A stretch of 64,000 nucleotides of DNA from Paenisporosarcina sp. OV554 (GTDB taxonomy: Bacteria; Bacillota; Bacilli; Bacillales_A; Planococcaceae), in contig NZ_QBUC01000001.1 of NCBI RefSeq assembly GCF_003058165.1, positions 62,001 to 126,000 of the forward strand, in the 5' to 3' direction. The position numbers and the translations under genes are program-made. Positions 45,872 through 54,909 of this stretch are shown piece by piece; within the stretch, counting starts at the first letter, position 1, and each line of letters starts with the position of its first letter. Under the pieces are notes generated by a model. The model did no database searches. It was not told the DNA's origin and saw only the letters and a program-made list of their open reading frames with translations.

Positions 45872-47584
45872 GTGAAGAAGAGCAAGTTTTTTTGGCTGTT
45901 AAGCCTAATGTTAGTACTTAGTGTTTTCTTAGCTGCTTGTGGCGAAGACAAGAACGGAACAGAACCAGCAACACCTGGTGATACGGACAAAGATGAACCA
46001 ACAGCAGGAGAAGTAAAAGATGAGGAACAAGTCCTTAATCTAATCATGAGTGCTGAAATTCCATCAATGGATTCTGCATTAGCAACAGATGCAGTTGGTT
46101 TTGATCTTTTAAACAATGTAAACGAAGGTTTATACCGTTTGAATCAAGAAAATGTTGCAGTTCCTGCAATCGCTGAAGGGGAACCTACTGTATCTGAAGA
46201 TGGTTTAGTATACACGTTCAAAATTCGTGATGCTAAATGGTCTAACGGAGATGCTGTAACAGCAGGAGACTTTGAATTCGCTTGGAAACGTGCGATGAAT
46301 CCTGATACTGCTTCTGAATACGGTCCATACATGATGGGTGGCGTAATCAAAAACGCAACTGCAATTTCTGAAGGAAAAGCTAAATACACTGAGTTAGGTG
46401 TTAAGGCAGTTGATGAAAAAACTCTTGAAGTAACATTAGAAAAACCAGTTCCTTACTTCTTATCTCTAATGTCTTTCGGAACTTACTTACCACAAAATGA
46501 AGCTTTCGTAACTGAAAAAGGTAAAGATTATGCAACAAACTCAGACAATTTAATTTCAAACGGACCATTCACTCTTGCTGATTGGGATGGCACTGGATTA
46601 AAATGGAAATTAGTTAAAAATGATCAGTATTGGGATGCAGAAACTGTAAAACTTACTGAAATCAACTATGACGTAGTAAAAGAAGTTCCTACAGCTGTAA
46701 ACTTGTATAAAACTGGAGAAAAAGATCGTGTCGGTCTTTCTGGTGAATATGCAATGCAATATGCTAACGATCCTGATTTAGTTAAAGAATTAGAAACTAC
46801 TGTATTCTATTTCAAATTTAATCAAGAGCGTAATGGCAAACCTACACCACTTGCAAACGTAAATATTCGTGAAGCAATCTCTAAAGGTTACAACAAACAA
46901 GATCTAGTTGATGTAGTACTAGCTAACGGTTCGGTTCCTGCAAACTATTTAGTACCAGCAGCATTTACATTTGACGAAAGTGGCGCTGATTTCCGAGATG
47001 TTAACGGAGACATGGCAGTTCCTAACGCAGATGAAGCAAAAGCGGCTTGGGAAAAAGGATTAAAAGAACTTGGAGTAAAAGAAATAACTCTTGAAATTCT
47101 TGGTGGAGACTCTGACGTTGCTAAGAAAATGGACGAGTACTTCAAATCTCAATTAGAGACTACTCTTCCTGGTTTAACAATTGAACTTAAAGAAGTACCA
47201 TTTGCTGTACGTTTAGACCTTGATAGTGCTCAAGACTATGATATTCAATCTGCTGGATGGGGTCCTGACTTCCAAGATCCTTACACATTCATGAATCTTT
47301 GGTTAACTGATGGCGGTAACAACAAAATGTCTTATTCAAATCCTAAGTATGATGAGTTAGTAAACGCATCAGTTGGCAAATTAGCTATGGATCCAGAAGC
47401 TCGTTGGGAAGCAATGGCTGAAGCTGAAAAAATTCTTCTTGAAGAAGATTATGCGATTGCACCTAACTATCAACGTGGAACAATGCAATTACAAAAACCA
47501 TATGTTAAAGGTGTTATTTCTCACCCATTCGGTGGAGACTACAGCTACAAGTGGGCTTTCATCGAAGGTAAAGACGCTCAATAA
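45872..47584 (+). CDS. oppA: Oligopeptide-binding lipoprotein OppA
   Basis: This peptide-binding protein of the second transporter has 570 residues. The lipobox LAAC (Cys 22) is followed by an acidic linker rich in Glu, Pro and Thr. SBP-5 features are NVNEGLYRLNQENVAVPAIAEG, FKIRDAKWSNGDAVTAGDFEFAWKRAM and GWGPDFQDPYTFMNLW. GTG 45872 follows AAGGGGGTC. A hairpin after the gene and a second promoter before oppB suggest that the binding protein is made in excess over the membrane parts. Codon bias is strong. Confidence 0.95.
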   Translation: MKKSKFFWLLSLMLVLSVFLAACGEDKNGTEPATPGDTDKDEPTAGEVKDEEQVLNLIMSAEIPSMDSALATDAVGFDLLNNVNEGLYRLNQENVAVPAIAEGEPTVSEDGLVYTFKIRDAKWSNGDAVTAGDFEFAWKRAMNPDTASEYGPYMMGGVIKNATAISEGKAKYTELGVKAVDEKTLEVTLEKPVPYFLSLMSFGTYLPQNEAFVTEKGKDYATNSDNLISNGPFTLADWDGTGLKWKLVKNDQYWDAETVKLTEINYDVVKEVPTAVNLYKTGEKDRVGLSGEYAMQYANDPDLVKELETTVFYFKFNQERNGKPTPLANVNIREAISKGYNKQDLVDVVLANGSVPANYLVPAAFTFDESGADFRDVNGDMAVPNADEAKAAWEKGLKELGVKEITLEILGGDSDVAKKMDEYFKSQLETTLPGLTIELKEVPFAVRLDLDSAQDYDIQSAGWGPDFQDPYTFMNLWLTDGGNNKMSYSNPKYDELVNASVGKLAMDPEARWEAMAEAEKILLEEDYAIAPNYQRGTMQLQKPYVKGVISHPFGGDYSYKWAFIEGKDAQ

Positions 47585-47618
47585 TCTTTAACTTTTAATT
47601 TGTTTGAAAATCTCATAG

Positions 47619-47663
47619 TAAGAGAGTATATGGTTTCCGATAGGGCCATATACTCTCTTTTTA
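47619..47663 (+). terminator. Internal terminator between oppA and oppB
   Basis: AGAGAGTATATGG and CCATATACTCTCT are perfect complements around a 12-base loop, followed by TTTT. Partial read-through here would set the OppA to OppBCDF ratio. Confidence 0.85.
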
Positions 47664-47706
47664 AATGAGAGTGAATTCACTAAAAATTTACTGTTTTCAA
47701 TTGATT

Positions 47707-47735
47707 TTGACAATAACTAGTTTAATCTATATATT
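47707..47735 (+). promoter_or_regulatory. Internal promoter for oppBCDF
   Basis: TTGACA (47707-47712), 17 bases and TATATT (47730-47735) are a near-consensus SigA promoter downstream of the oppA terminator. Confidence 0.75.
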
Positions 47736-47772
47736 GTAGATTGAATGTCATAAACATTATTTAGGAGGTGCA

Positions 47773-48708
47773 ATGATGGCTAAGTATATATTAAAACGTG
47801 TTTTCTATATGTTCATTACTCTTTTCCTGATCGCGACAGCAACATTTTTCTTAATGAAAACGCTACCAGGTTCCCCTATTAGTTCCGCTTCGAAACTTAA
47901 CCCTACTCAACTTGCGGCAGTAGAGGCAAAATATGGTCTTGATCAGCCAATCCCGGTACAATATGGAAAATACATGGCGAATTTGGCTCAGGGAGATTTA
48001 GGGAATTCTTACCAATTTAAAGGTGCAAGTGTTACGGATTTAATTCTTAAACGCTTAGGGCCATCCTTTTTACTTGGTGCACAAGGTTTAATTCTTGGTA
48101 TATCCATTGGGATATTATTAGGTATGATTGCTGCTTTAAGGCAAAATACCATTTGGGATTACGGGAGTACTTTTATCGCAATTCTCGGAATATCCATCCC
48201 ATCTTTCGTTTTTGCATCGTTTTTACAATATTGGATTGCAGTAAAATGGGGAGTTCTTCCTGTAGCTTTATGGAATGATGGATGGAAGTCTAGTATTCTA
48301 CCATCAATAGCTTTAGCGATGGGACCTCTTGCGACAGGAGCACGTTTCATTCGTACAGAAATGATAGAAGTGCTAAGTTCTGATTACATAACTTTAGCAA
48401 AATCAAAAGGTGCTACCGGATTTGAAGTTGCTTTTAAACATGCATTCCGTAATGCGTTAATTCCATTGGTAACGGTTATGGGACCATTAGCAGCTGGACT
48501 TCTAACAGGTTCACTTGTAATTGAGAAAATTTTTGCTATACCAGGCATTGGTGAACAATTCGTTAAAGCCATTATGGTTAGTGACTTCTCAATCATCATG
48601 GGTACAACTTTGTTCTTCTCTGTCTTCTTAGTGTTTGTTATTTTATTAGTCGATATCCTTTACGGAATAATCGATCCACGTATTCGTTTGTCAGGAGGTA
48701 ATAGTTAA
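47773..48708 (+). CDS. oppB: Oligopeptide ABC transporter permease OppB
   Basis: The 311-residue permease starts MAKYILKRVFYMFITLFLIATATFFLMK and has the loop KYGLDQPIPVQYGKY typical of OppB. Its EAA loop is YITLAKSKGATGFEVAFKHAFRNAL and it ends IIDPRIRLSGG. TAGGAGGTG precedes two adjacent ATG codons (47773 and 47776). It overlaps the start of oppC by one base. Confidence 0.95.
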   Translation: MMAKYILKRVFYMFITLFLIATATFFLMKTLPGSPISSASKLNPTQLAAVEAKYGLDQPIPVQYGKYMANLAQGDLGNSYQFKGASVTDLILKRLGPSFLLGAQGLILGISIGILLGMIAALRQNTIWDYGSTFIAILGISIPSFVFASFLQYWIAVKWGVLPVALWNDGWKSSILPSIALAMGPLATGARFIRTEMIEVLSSDYITLAKSKGATGFEVAFKHAFRNALIPLVTVMGPLAAGLLTGSLVIEKIFAIPGIGEQFVKAIMVSDFSIIMGTTLFFSVFLVFVILLVDILYGIIDPRIRLSGGNS

Positions 48709-49727
48709 TGACACAGAATCTAGAAAAGTTACCTGCTGATTCTTTTAAAAGAATTACTATTGATAGTAGTCAAGCAGAAAAGATTTCAAAACCAAGTTTA
48801 AGTTTCTGGCAAGATGCTTGGTTACGGATTCGTAAAAATAAGGCTGCCATTGTCAGTATGGTCATTTTATTGTTAATCCTTATTATGGCATTAATTGGGC
48901 CATATATAGGTCCGCATGATGCGGAAACACAAACAATTACACATTCTAATCTACCTCCTAAAGTACCAGGTTTTGAGAAACTCGGAATCTTAGATGGAAT
49001 AGGAACTCTTGGTGGTACAGAAGTAGATTTATATGAAATGAAAAAAGTAGATACGTATTATTGGTTTGGTACAGACGGATTAGGTCGTGATATGTTCGCT
49101 CGTTTATGGGAAGGTACACAAATCTCCTTATTCATCGCTTTCGTTGCCGCTGCAATTGATGTGCTTATAGGTGTCTTATACGGTGGTATTTCAGGGTATT
49201 ATGGTGGTCGAGTAGACGATATTATGCAACGGATTGTCGAAATTTTGTACGGTATTCCAAACTTAGTTGTCGTAATATTAATGAGTTTAGTAATGAAGCC
49301 AGGTATTACGGCCATTATTATTGCCATTACTTTAACCGGTTGGATCGGTATGTCCCGTATCGTGCGTGGACAAGTACTAAAATATAAGAATCAAGAATTT
49401 GTATTAGCAGCCCGTACATTAGGTGCTAGTAACAATCGTATAATTGGGAAGCATTTACTTCCAAACATTTTAGGGGTTATCATTATAAACACTATGTTTA
49501 CAATTCCAGGTGCTATATTCTTCGAAGCATTTTTAAGCTTTATCGGTCTTGGTTTACAAGCACCAGCTGCTTCACTTGGAACGTTAATTAATGATGGTTA
49601 CCAGTTGATGCAATTCCAACCACATATTTTATTGTTCCCAGCACTTGTATTAAGCATGCTTATGATTGCTTTTAACTTGCTTGGAGATGGATTACGTGAT
49701 GCACTTGATCCGAAAATGAAAGATTAA
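48708..49727 (+). CDS. oppC: Oligopeptide ABC transporter permease OppC
   Basis: The 339-residue permease has a cytoplasmic N-terminal tail of about 45 residues before the first membrane segment. It carries the conserved FGTDGLGRDMFARLWEGTQISL after the first extracellular loop and the EAA loop FVLAARTLGASNNRIIGKHLLPN. It ends GDGLRDALDPKMKD. The ATG overlaps the oppB stop. Confidence 0.95.
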   Translation: MTQNLEKLPADSFKRITIDSSQAEKISKPSLSFWQDAWLRIRKNKAAIVSMVILLLILIMALIGPYIGPHDAETQTITHSNLPPKVPGFEKLGILDGIGTLGGTEVDLYEMKKVDTYYWFGTDGLGRDMFARLWEGTQISLFIAFVAAAIDVLIGVLYGGISGYYGGRVDDIMQRIVEILYGIPNLVVVILMSLVMKPGITAIIIAITLTGWIGMSRIVRGQVLKYKNQEFVLAARTLGASNNRIIGKHLLPNILGVIIINTMFTIPGAIFFEAFLSFIGLGLQAPAASLGTLINDGYQLMQFQPHILLFPALVLSMLMIAFNLLGDGLRDALDPKMKD

Positions 49728-49744
49728 GAAGGAGGAAAGCGACT

Positions 49745-50806
49745 ATGGAAAAAATCTTAGAAGTAAAAGACCTTCAGCTTTCCTTCCACACTTTTGCAGG
49801 TGAAGTAAAAGCCATTCGTGGTGTTAACTTCGATTTGCTTAAAGGGGAAACGTTAGCGATTGTTGGTGAATCTGGTTCAGGTAAATCGGTAACTACGAAA
49901 GCCATTATGCGTCTTTTACCAGAATCTAGTTCTGAATTTAAAAGCGGAGAAATCTTATTTAACGGAAAAGATTTAACGAAGCTTACTGATAAAGAAATGC
50001 AAAAAATTCGCGGGAAAGATATCTCAATGATCTTCCAGGATCCTATGACGTCATTAAATCCTACCATGACTATTGGTCGTCAAATTACTGAACCATTGTT
50101 AAAACATCAAAAAGTAGGGAAAACAGAAGCGAAAAAAATTGCAGTCGATTTACTACGTATGGTTGGGATGCCTAAACCGGAATTGCGAATTAAACAATAC
50201 CCACACCAATTTTCTGGTGGTCAACGTCAGCGTATTGTTATTGCGATTGCTTTAGCATGTAATCCACAAATTTTGATTGCAGATGAGCCGACAACTGCTT
50301 TGGACGTTACAATCCAAGCTCAAATTTTGGAACTCATGAAAGATTTACAGAAGAAAATCGATACATCGATTATCTTCATTACACATGACCTTGGGGTAGT
50401 TGCAAACGTGGCAGATCGCGTTGCGGTTATGTATGGCGGCCGCATTGTTGAAATGGGTACAGTAGATGAAATTTTCTACAATCCTCAACATCCATATACA
50501 TGGGGGTTACTGAGCTCAATGCCTTCCCTCGATACGGCAGAAGAAAAATTATACGCGATTCCAGGTACGCCTCCAGACTTGTTGGATCCTCCAAAAGGAG
50601 ATGCATTTGCACTTCGCAGTGAATATGCACTAGCAATTGACATGGAACAAGCACCACCTGTTTTCCAAGTAAGTGATACACATTTTGCATCCACTTGGTT
50701 ATTACATCCTGATGCACCAAAAGTGGAACCACCACTTTCAATTATTGAGCGAATGAAAAAGTTCCCAGGAAGTCGTTACTATGAAGGAGTGCGTACTAAT
50801 GGCTGA
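49745..50806 (+). CDS. oppD: Oligopeptide ABC transporter ATP-binding protein OppD
   Basis: The 353-residue ATPase has Walker [11 protein letters not shown], signature [14 protein letters not shown], Walker [13 protein letters not shown] and the H-loop in FITHDLGVV. Walker A ends in Val rather than Thr, as is usual for OppD. In the C-terminal extension the cysteine cluster often present in OppD is absent: [19 protein letters not shown] stands where CPFAxRC...C would be. The ribosome site GAAGGAGGAAAG precedes ATG 49745. Confidence 0.95.
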   Translation: MEKILEVKDLQLSFHTFAGEVKAIRGVNFDLLKGETLAIVGESGSGKSVTTKAIMRLLPESSSEFKSGEILFNGKDLTKLTDKEMQKIRGKDISMIFQDPMTSLNPTMTIGRQITEPLLKHQKVGKTEAKKIAVDLLRMVGMPKPELRIKQYPHQFSGGQRQRIVIAIALACNPQILIADEPTTALDVTIQAQILELMKDLQKKIDTSIIFITHDLGVVANVADRVAVMYGGRIVEMGTVDEIFYNPQHPYTWGLLSSMPSLDTAEEKLYAIPGTPPDLLDPPKGDAFALRSEYALAIDMEQAPPVFQVSDTHFASTWLLHPDAPKVEPPLSIIERMKKFPGSRYYEGVRTNG

Positions 50807-51740
50807 AAAATTACTTGAAATTAAAAATTTAAAACAATATTTCAATCAAGGTAAAGCAAATGAAGTACGTGCAGTTGATGATATTAGTTTCGATATTTAC
50901 AGAGGTGAAACCCTTGGATTAGTAGGAGAGTCTGGTTGTGGTAAATCAACAACTGGCCGCTCTATTATCCGTCTTTACGATGCAACTGCTGGAGAAGTGA
51001 AATTCAATGGCGTTAGTGTTCATGGGAAAAAATCAAAGTCTGATTTGAAAATATTTAACCGTAAAATGCAAATGATTTTCCAAGATCCATATGCGTCTCT
51101 TAATCCACGTATGAAAGTGTTGGATATTATTGCAGAAGGTTTAGATATTCATGGTCTTACTAAATCATCAAAAGAACGTAAAGATCGTGTTCACGAGTTA
51201 CTTGAAACTGTTGGTCTAAATAAAGAACATGCGAACCGTTACCCACATGAGTTCTCTGGTGGACAACGACAACGTCTGGGTATTGCTCGTGCTCTTGCAG
51301 TAGAGCCTGAGTTCATCATTGCTGATGAGCCAATCTCTGCACTAGACGTATCCATCCAAGCGCAAGTTGTTAACTTGTTAAAAGAATTACAAGAAGAAAA
51401 AGGATTAACGTACTTGTTTATTGCACATGATTTGTCGATGGTTAAATATATCTCAGATCGTATCGGTGTTATGTATTTTGGTAAATTGGTTGAACTTGCA
51501 CCAGCTGAAGAGCTGTACAACAACCCACTACATCCATATACTCAATCACTATTATCAGCAATTCCACTACCAGATCCAAACTATGAGCGTACACGCGTAC
51601 GTAAATCGTATGACCCAACGTCTCATAACTATGAAGACGGTGAAGAAATTGCAATGCGTGAAGTAACTCCTGGACATTTTGTATTCTGTTCAGCAAGAGA
51701 ATTTGAATCATTAAAATTAACTTCAGCTGCTCGTGTCTAA
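50799..51740 (+). CDS. oppF: Oligopeptide ABC transporter ATP-binding protein OppF
   Basis: The 313-residue ATPase has Walker [11 protein letters not shown], signature [14 protein letters not shown], Walker [13 protein letters not shown] and the H-loop in [12 protein letters not shown] 50799 ([11 protein letters not shown]) overlaps the oppD stop by eight bases and has AAGGAGTG before it, so translation is coupled. It is last in the operon. A hairpin follows. Confidence 0.95.
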   Translation: MAEKLLEIKNLKQYFNQGKANEVRAVDDISFDIYRGETLGLVGESGCGKSTTGRSIIRLYDATAGEVKFNGVSVHGKKSKSDLKIFNRKMQMIFQDPYASLNPRMKVLDIIAEGLDIHGLTKSSKERKDRVHELLETVGLNKEHANRYPHEFSGGQRQRLGIARALAVEPEFIIADEPISALDVSIQAQVVNLLKELQEEKGLTYLFIAHDLSMVKYISDRIGVMYFGKLVELAPAEELYNNPLHPYTQSLLSAIPLPDPNYERTRVRKSYDPTSHNYEDGEEIAMREVTPGHFVFCSAREFESLKLTSAARV

Positions 51741-51770
51741 GAGATTAAGATATTAATAGAAAAATTAGCA

Positions 51771-51808
51771 AAAAGAGCCATTCTTATTACAAGAATGGCT
51801 CTTATTAT
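51771..51808 (+). terminator. Hairpin after oppF
   Basis: AGAGCCATTCTT and AAGAATGGCTCT pair perfectly around ATTAC. The T run is weak (TATTATT). Confidence 0.75.
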
Positions 51809-51889
51809 TGTAAATATGACAAATTTCGCTTTAAATGTAATGCTTAACTTGATAAGATGGTAATGAATAGAAAGGATGTAAATTAAACT

Positions 51890-53107
51890 ATGACATTTAA
51901 GAAATGGATGAGTACTGGTGCTTTAATGGCGGCATTAATTGCCCCAAATACACTCGTTTCTGCTGAAGAAGAAAAGACTAATGATGATTTTACTGAACGT
52001 ACATATGGATTTACTGCGATAGATGAGGAATTAATTTTGGCTTCAACGTTATTACGGTTTGACTCAGGTTTAACATTTACATACCCAGATGCTGTCCGAG
52101 GAGTTTATGTGACTGGACATTCAGCCGGTGGAGCACGATTTAATGAATTGCTAAAATTATTGGATAAAACTGATTTAAACGCCATGGTAATTGATATTAA
52201 AGATGATTTTGGTGATTTAACATACATGCCTTCAGATGATTCTCCATTGAAACCTTTGAATATCGGAAATCCTTACATTAAAAATCCTCGTGAAGTTTTA
52301 GAAATTCTAGAAGAAAAGAAAATTTACCCAATTGCCCGTGTGGTAGTCTTTAAAGATTCGGCGCTTGCCAAGGCCAAACCTGAGCTCTCATTTGTAGAAG
52401 GATCAGAAGTTTGGAAAAATGGACGTGGCGAATCCTTTGTAAATCCATTTATGAAAGAAGTATGGGATTACAATGTAGAGGTAGCCGTTGAAGCAGCGAA
52501 GATGGGTTTCCAAGAGATTCAATTTGACTATGTACGTTTTCCAGAAGGATTTGAAAATCGTGCAGATACCTTAACATACGGTAAGGGTGAATATGAGTCG
52601 TCTGACACTGATTCAGTACAAAAAAGAGTACACGCTGTCACAGACTTTGTTGCTTATGCTCGTGAAAAGCTAAAACCTTATAACGTAAAAGTTTCAGTCG
52701 ATATTTTTGGATATGCTGCTACATTAGCAGAAGCACCTGGTATTGGGCAAAACTTTGGAAAGATTTCTGAAAATGTCGATGTCATTTCTTCAATGATTTA
52801 TCCTAGTCACTGGACATCATATTTTGGAATTGCAAAACCAGACTTACAGCCATATAAACTGGTACAAGAATATGCAAAAGCTGAAAATGCAACTTTAGCA
52901 AAACTTGAAAGTCCACCTACATCAAGACCGTGGTTACAGGATTTTACTGCCTCTTACTTAGGTAGTGGTAACTACCAAAAGTATGGTGCTACCGAAGTAC
53001 AAGCACAAATTCTAGCATTAAATGAAGCTGGAATAAAAGAATACTTATTATGGAATGCCGGTAATCGTTATTCACCGGGTGTGGATTACACTCCCCTCAA
53101 TAAATGA
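51890..53107 (+). CDS. Secreted putative glycoside hydrolase (DUF4015)
   Basis: The 405-residue protein has a signal peptide cleaved near LVSAEEE (residue 25) and a barrel of the DUF4015 putative glycosidase family. Recognisable blocks are RGVYVTGHSAGG, LNAMVIDIKDDFGDLTY, MGFQEIQFDYVRFPEG and VDIFGYAATLAEAPGIGQNF. Acidic residues in VIDIKDD and QFDYVRFPEG are candidates for the active site. Polysaccharide substrate is unknown. AAAGGATG precedes ATG 51890, and a terminator follows. It is an isolated transcription unit between opp and spx. Confidence 0.85.
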   Translation: MTFKKWMSTGALMAALIAPNTLVSAEEEKTNDDFTERTYGFTAIDEELILASTLLRFDSGLTFTYPDAVRGVYVTGHSAGGARFNELLKLLDKTDLNAMVIDIKDDFGDLTYMPSDDSPLKPLNIGNPYIKNPREVLEILEEKKIYPIARVVVFKDSALAKAKPELSFVEGSEVWKNGRGESFVNPFMKEVWDYNVEVAVEAAKMGFQEIQFDYVRFPEGFENRADTLTYGKGEYESSDTDSVQKRVHAVTDFVAYAREKLKPYNVKVSVDIFGYAATLAEAPGIGQNFGKISENVDVISSMIYPSHWTSYFGIAKPDLQPYKLVQEYAKAENATLAKLESPPTSRPWLQDFTASYLGSGNYQKYGATEVQAQILALNEAGIKEYLLWNAGNRYSPGVDYTPLNK

Positions 53108-53108
53108 A

Positions 53109-53146
53109 AAAAGTTCTCTTTCTTATAGGAAGAGAACTTTTTTTTG
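53109..53146 (+). terminator. Terminator after the DUF4015 gene
   Basis: AAGTTCTCTTTC pairs with GGAAGAGAACTT and is followed by eight T. Confidence 0.93.
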
Positions 53147-53509
53147 AAAAGTGAAACCTTTTGCCGTTTACTTACGTATTATTATATGTAGGGAAAGAAT
53201 ATTAGATTGTCATTTTCATTTGCTAATTGAGAATAAGAAAAACTAGAATAATGAGTGTTTAGAATGTTAATTTAGCGGGTATATTTGTATGAGAACCACA
53301 AAAAAGTTAATAAACATAGGTTTTAACTATAAATTATTGCTAAAATGTGTCGCATAAAAAAAAACTTGACTTTTCCTTGATATCTTATATTAAAATGAAT
53401 AAATTTGTTGTATAATAAAAATATAAACCTATATAATAGTCATTCTAAATAAAAAATCGTTACAATATATCTGTAGTTCTTTACACATTTGAAAGGAAGT
53501 GTTCCTATG
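53147..53509 (+). promoter_or_regulatory. spx upstream region with probable multiple promoters
   Basis: This 360-base AT-rich region has no gene. TTGACT (53366-53371), 16 bases and TATTAA (53388-53393) make one promoter; TATAAT at 53411 and 53432 suggest others. Multiple promoters are usual for spx. No convincing PerR or YodB operator could be picked out. Confidence 0.5.
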
Positions 53510-53905
53510 ATGGTAACATTGTTTACTTCTCCTAGCTGTACATCATGTAGAAAAGCGAAAGCATGGTTAGAAGAGCATGACATTCCATATACTGAGCGTA
53601 ACATCTTTTCGGAACCGCTAAGTATTAGCGAAATTAAAGAAATTTTACGAATGACGGAAGATGGAACAGACGAGATTATTTCTACTCGATCAAAAATTTT
53701 CCAAAAGTTAAATGTAGATGTTGAAAGCTTACCCTTACAACGTTTGTATGAATTAATTCAAGAACATCCAGGACTTTTACGTCGTCCTATTATTTTAGAT
53801 GAAAAGCGCTTACAAGTAGGATACAACGAAGATGAAATTCGTCGTTTTTTACCTCGAAAAGTTCGAGCTTATCAATTGCTTGAAGCTCAACGTATGGTTA
53901 ATTAA
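53510..53905 (+). CDS. spx: Transcriptional regulator Spx
   Basis: Spx is an ArsC-fold redox-sensing factor that binds the RNA polymerase alpha C-terminal domain and turns on the thiol-stress response. The 131-residue protein has the redox switch Cys 10-Thr-Ser-Cys 13 and the Gly 52 region ([16 protein letters not shown]), and ends [16 protein letters not shown]. The start is ATG 53510, which gives the canonical cysteine numbering; ATG 53507 directly before it is possible. AAAGGAAGTG is the ribosome site. It is degraded by ClpXP with SpxH, whose gene is at 58223. mecA follows, as in B. subtilis. Confidence 0.97.
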   Translation: MVTLFTSPSCTSCRKAKAWLEEHDIPYTERNIFSEPLSISEIKEILRMTEDGTDEIISTRSKIFQKLNVDVESLPLQRLYELIQEHPGLLRRPIILDEKRLQVGYNEDEIRRFLPRKVRAYQLLEAQRMVN

Positions 53906-53915
53906 ATTCGAATTA

Positions 53916-53974
53916 AAAATGGCTGATTGATTCTTCTTCTATGTATTTGAGAAGAATGGTCAGTCATTTTGCAT
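53916..53974 (+). terminator. Terminator after spx
   Basis: AAATGGCTGA...ATTCTTCT pairs with AGAAGAAT...TCAGTCATTT with small bulges and is followed by a T-rich stretch. Confidence 0.75.
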
Positions 53975-54165
53975 TTTTAAGCTTGATAAAATTTGCGCTC
54001 TCTAATACAATTCTAATAAATTGTATTTTGCCAGAGTAGATGCATATCCTTTTCATTTCCTCTGGACCGTCATACAATAGAAACAGACACTGTATCGGTA
54101 AGCGGCTTGAAGTGTTGCTGTAAAAAGGGGAATCCCTTTAAAGCGATCGAAGGGAGATGTGTAAA

Positions 54166-54834
54166 ATGGATATTGAACGAATTAATGAAAACACAGTAAA
54201 ATTCTACATTTCATACATCGACATTGAAAAAAGAGGCTTCAGCCGAGATGAAATTTGGTTTAATCGAGATAAAAGTGAAGAACTCTTTTGGGAAATGATG
54301 GATGAAATTAATGATGAATCGGACTTTGAAGTTGAAGGTCCGCTATGGATTCAAGTTCATGCAATGGATAAAGGACTTGAAGTTACAGTAACTCGAGCAC
54401 AAATAAATCGTGATGGAAAGAAAGTAGACTCCCCATTTGAAATGGACGACAAGGGTCAATATTTTTCTAATATGTCAGAAAGTTCATCAGAAGAACAATC
54501 TTATGATGAATATAGTGGTCTATTTACTGAAACAAATGAATCTCAAAATGAATTCACGTTTTTCGTGAAAGACTTTGAAGATTTAATTCCATTAGCCAAG
54601 CGTCTTGAATTACCTTCATATGTATCGACGTCTTTATTCGCTTATAAAGACCGTTATTACCTCTATGTCAATGCAGACGCAGAACTGATGGAAGAAGAAG
54701 AAATTAAAAACATGGTCAGTATTCTTACTGAATACGTAGATGGATCAACTGTAACTATCCACCGTTTGAAAGAATACGGAAAAGAAATTATGGCCGATGA
54801 AGTATTTGATCAAGTACTTAAATACTTTAACTAA
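54166..54834 (+). CDS. mecA: Adaptor protein MecA
   Basis: MecA links substrates such as ComK to the ClpCP protease and helps ClpC assemble. The 222-residue protein has an N-terminal substrate-binding domain (MDIERINENTVKFYISYIDI), an acidic middle linker with SESSSEEQSYDEYSG, and a C-terminal ClpC-binding domain ending VFDQVLKYFN. ATG 54166 is preferred over 54157 because the family starts there and GAAGGGAGATG precedes it. A hairpin AAAGGG-GAAT-CCCTTT lies upstream at 54126-54141. Length is normal. Confidence 0.95.
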   Translation: MDIERINENTVKFYISYIDIEKRGFSRDEIWFNRDKSEELFWEMMDEINDESDFEVEGPLWIQVHAMDKGLEVTVTRAQINRDGKKVDSPFEMDDKGQYFSNMSESSSEEQSYDEYSGLFTETNESQNEFTFFVKDFEDLIPLAKRLELPSYVSTSLFAYKDRYYLYVNADAELMEEEEIKNMVSILTEYVDGSTVTIHRLKEYGKEIMADEVFDQVLKYFN

Positions 54835-54866
54835 AATCCTCCCTTAACTGGGAGGATTTTTTTATT
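54833..54866 (+). terminator. Terminator after mecA
   Basis: AAATCCTCCC pairs with GGGAGGATTT around TTAACT and is followed by TTTT. Confidence 0.92.
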
Positions 54867-54909
54867 TGCCTTTATATCAGAAAATTCGTAAAATAATAGG
54901 AAAGGAGGA

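Noticed and set aside
53400-53440. PerR box in the spx promoter region
   Set aside because: TATAATAAAAATATA is AT-rich and only loosely fits the palindrome; it is more simply overlapping -10 elements.
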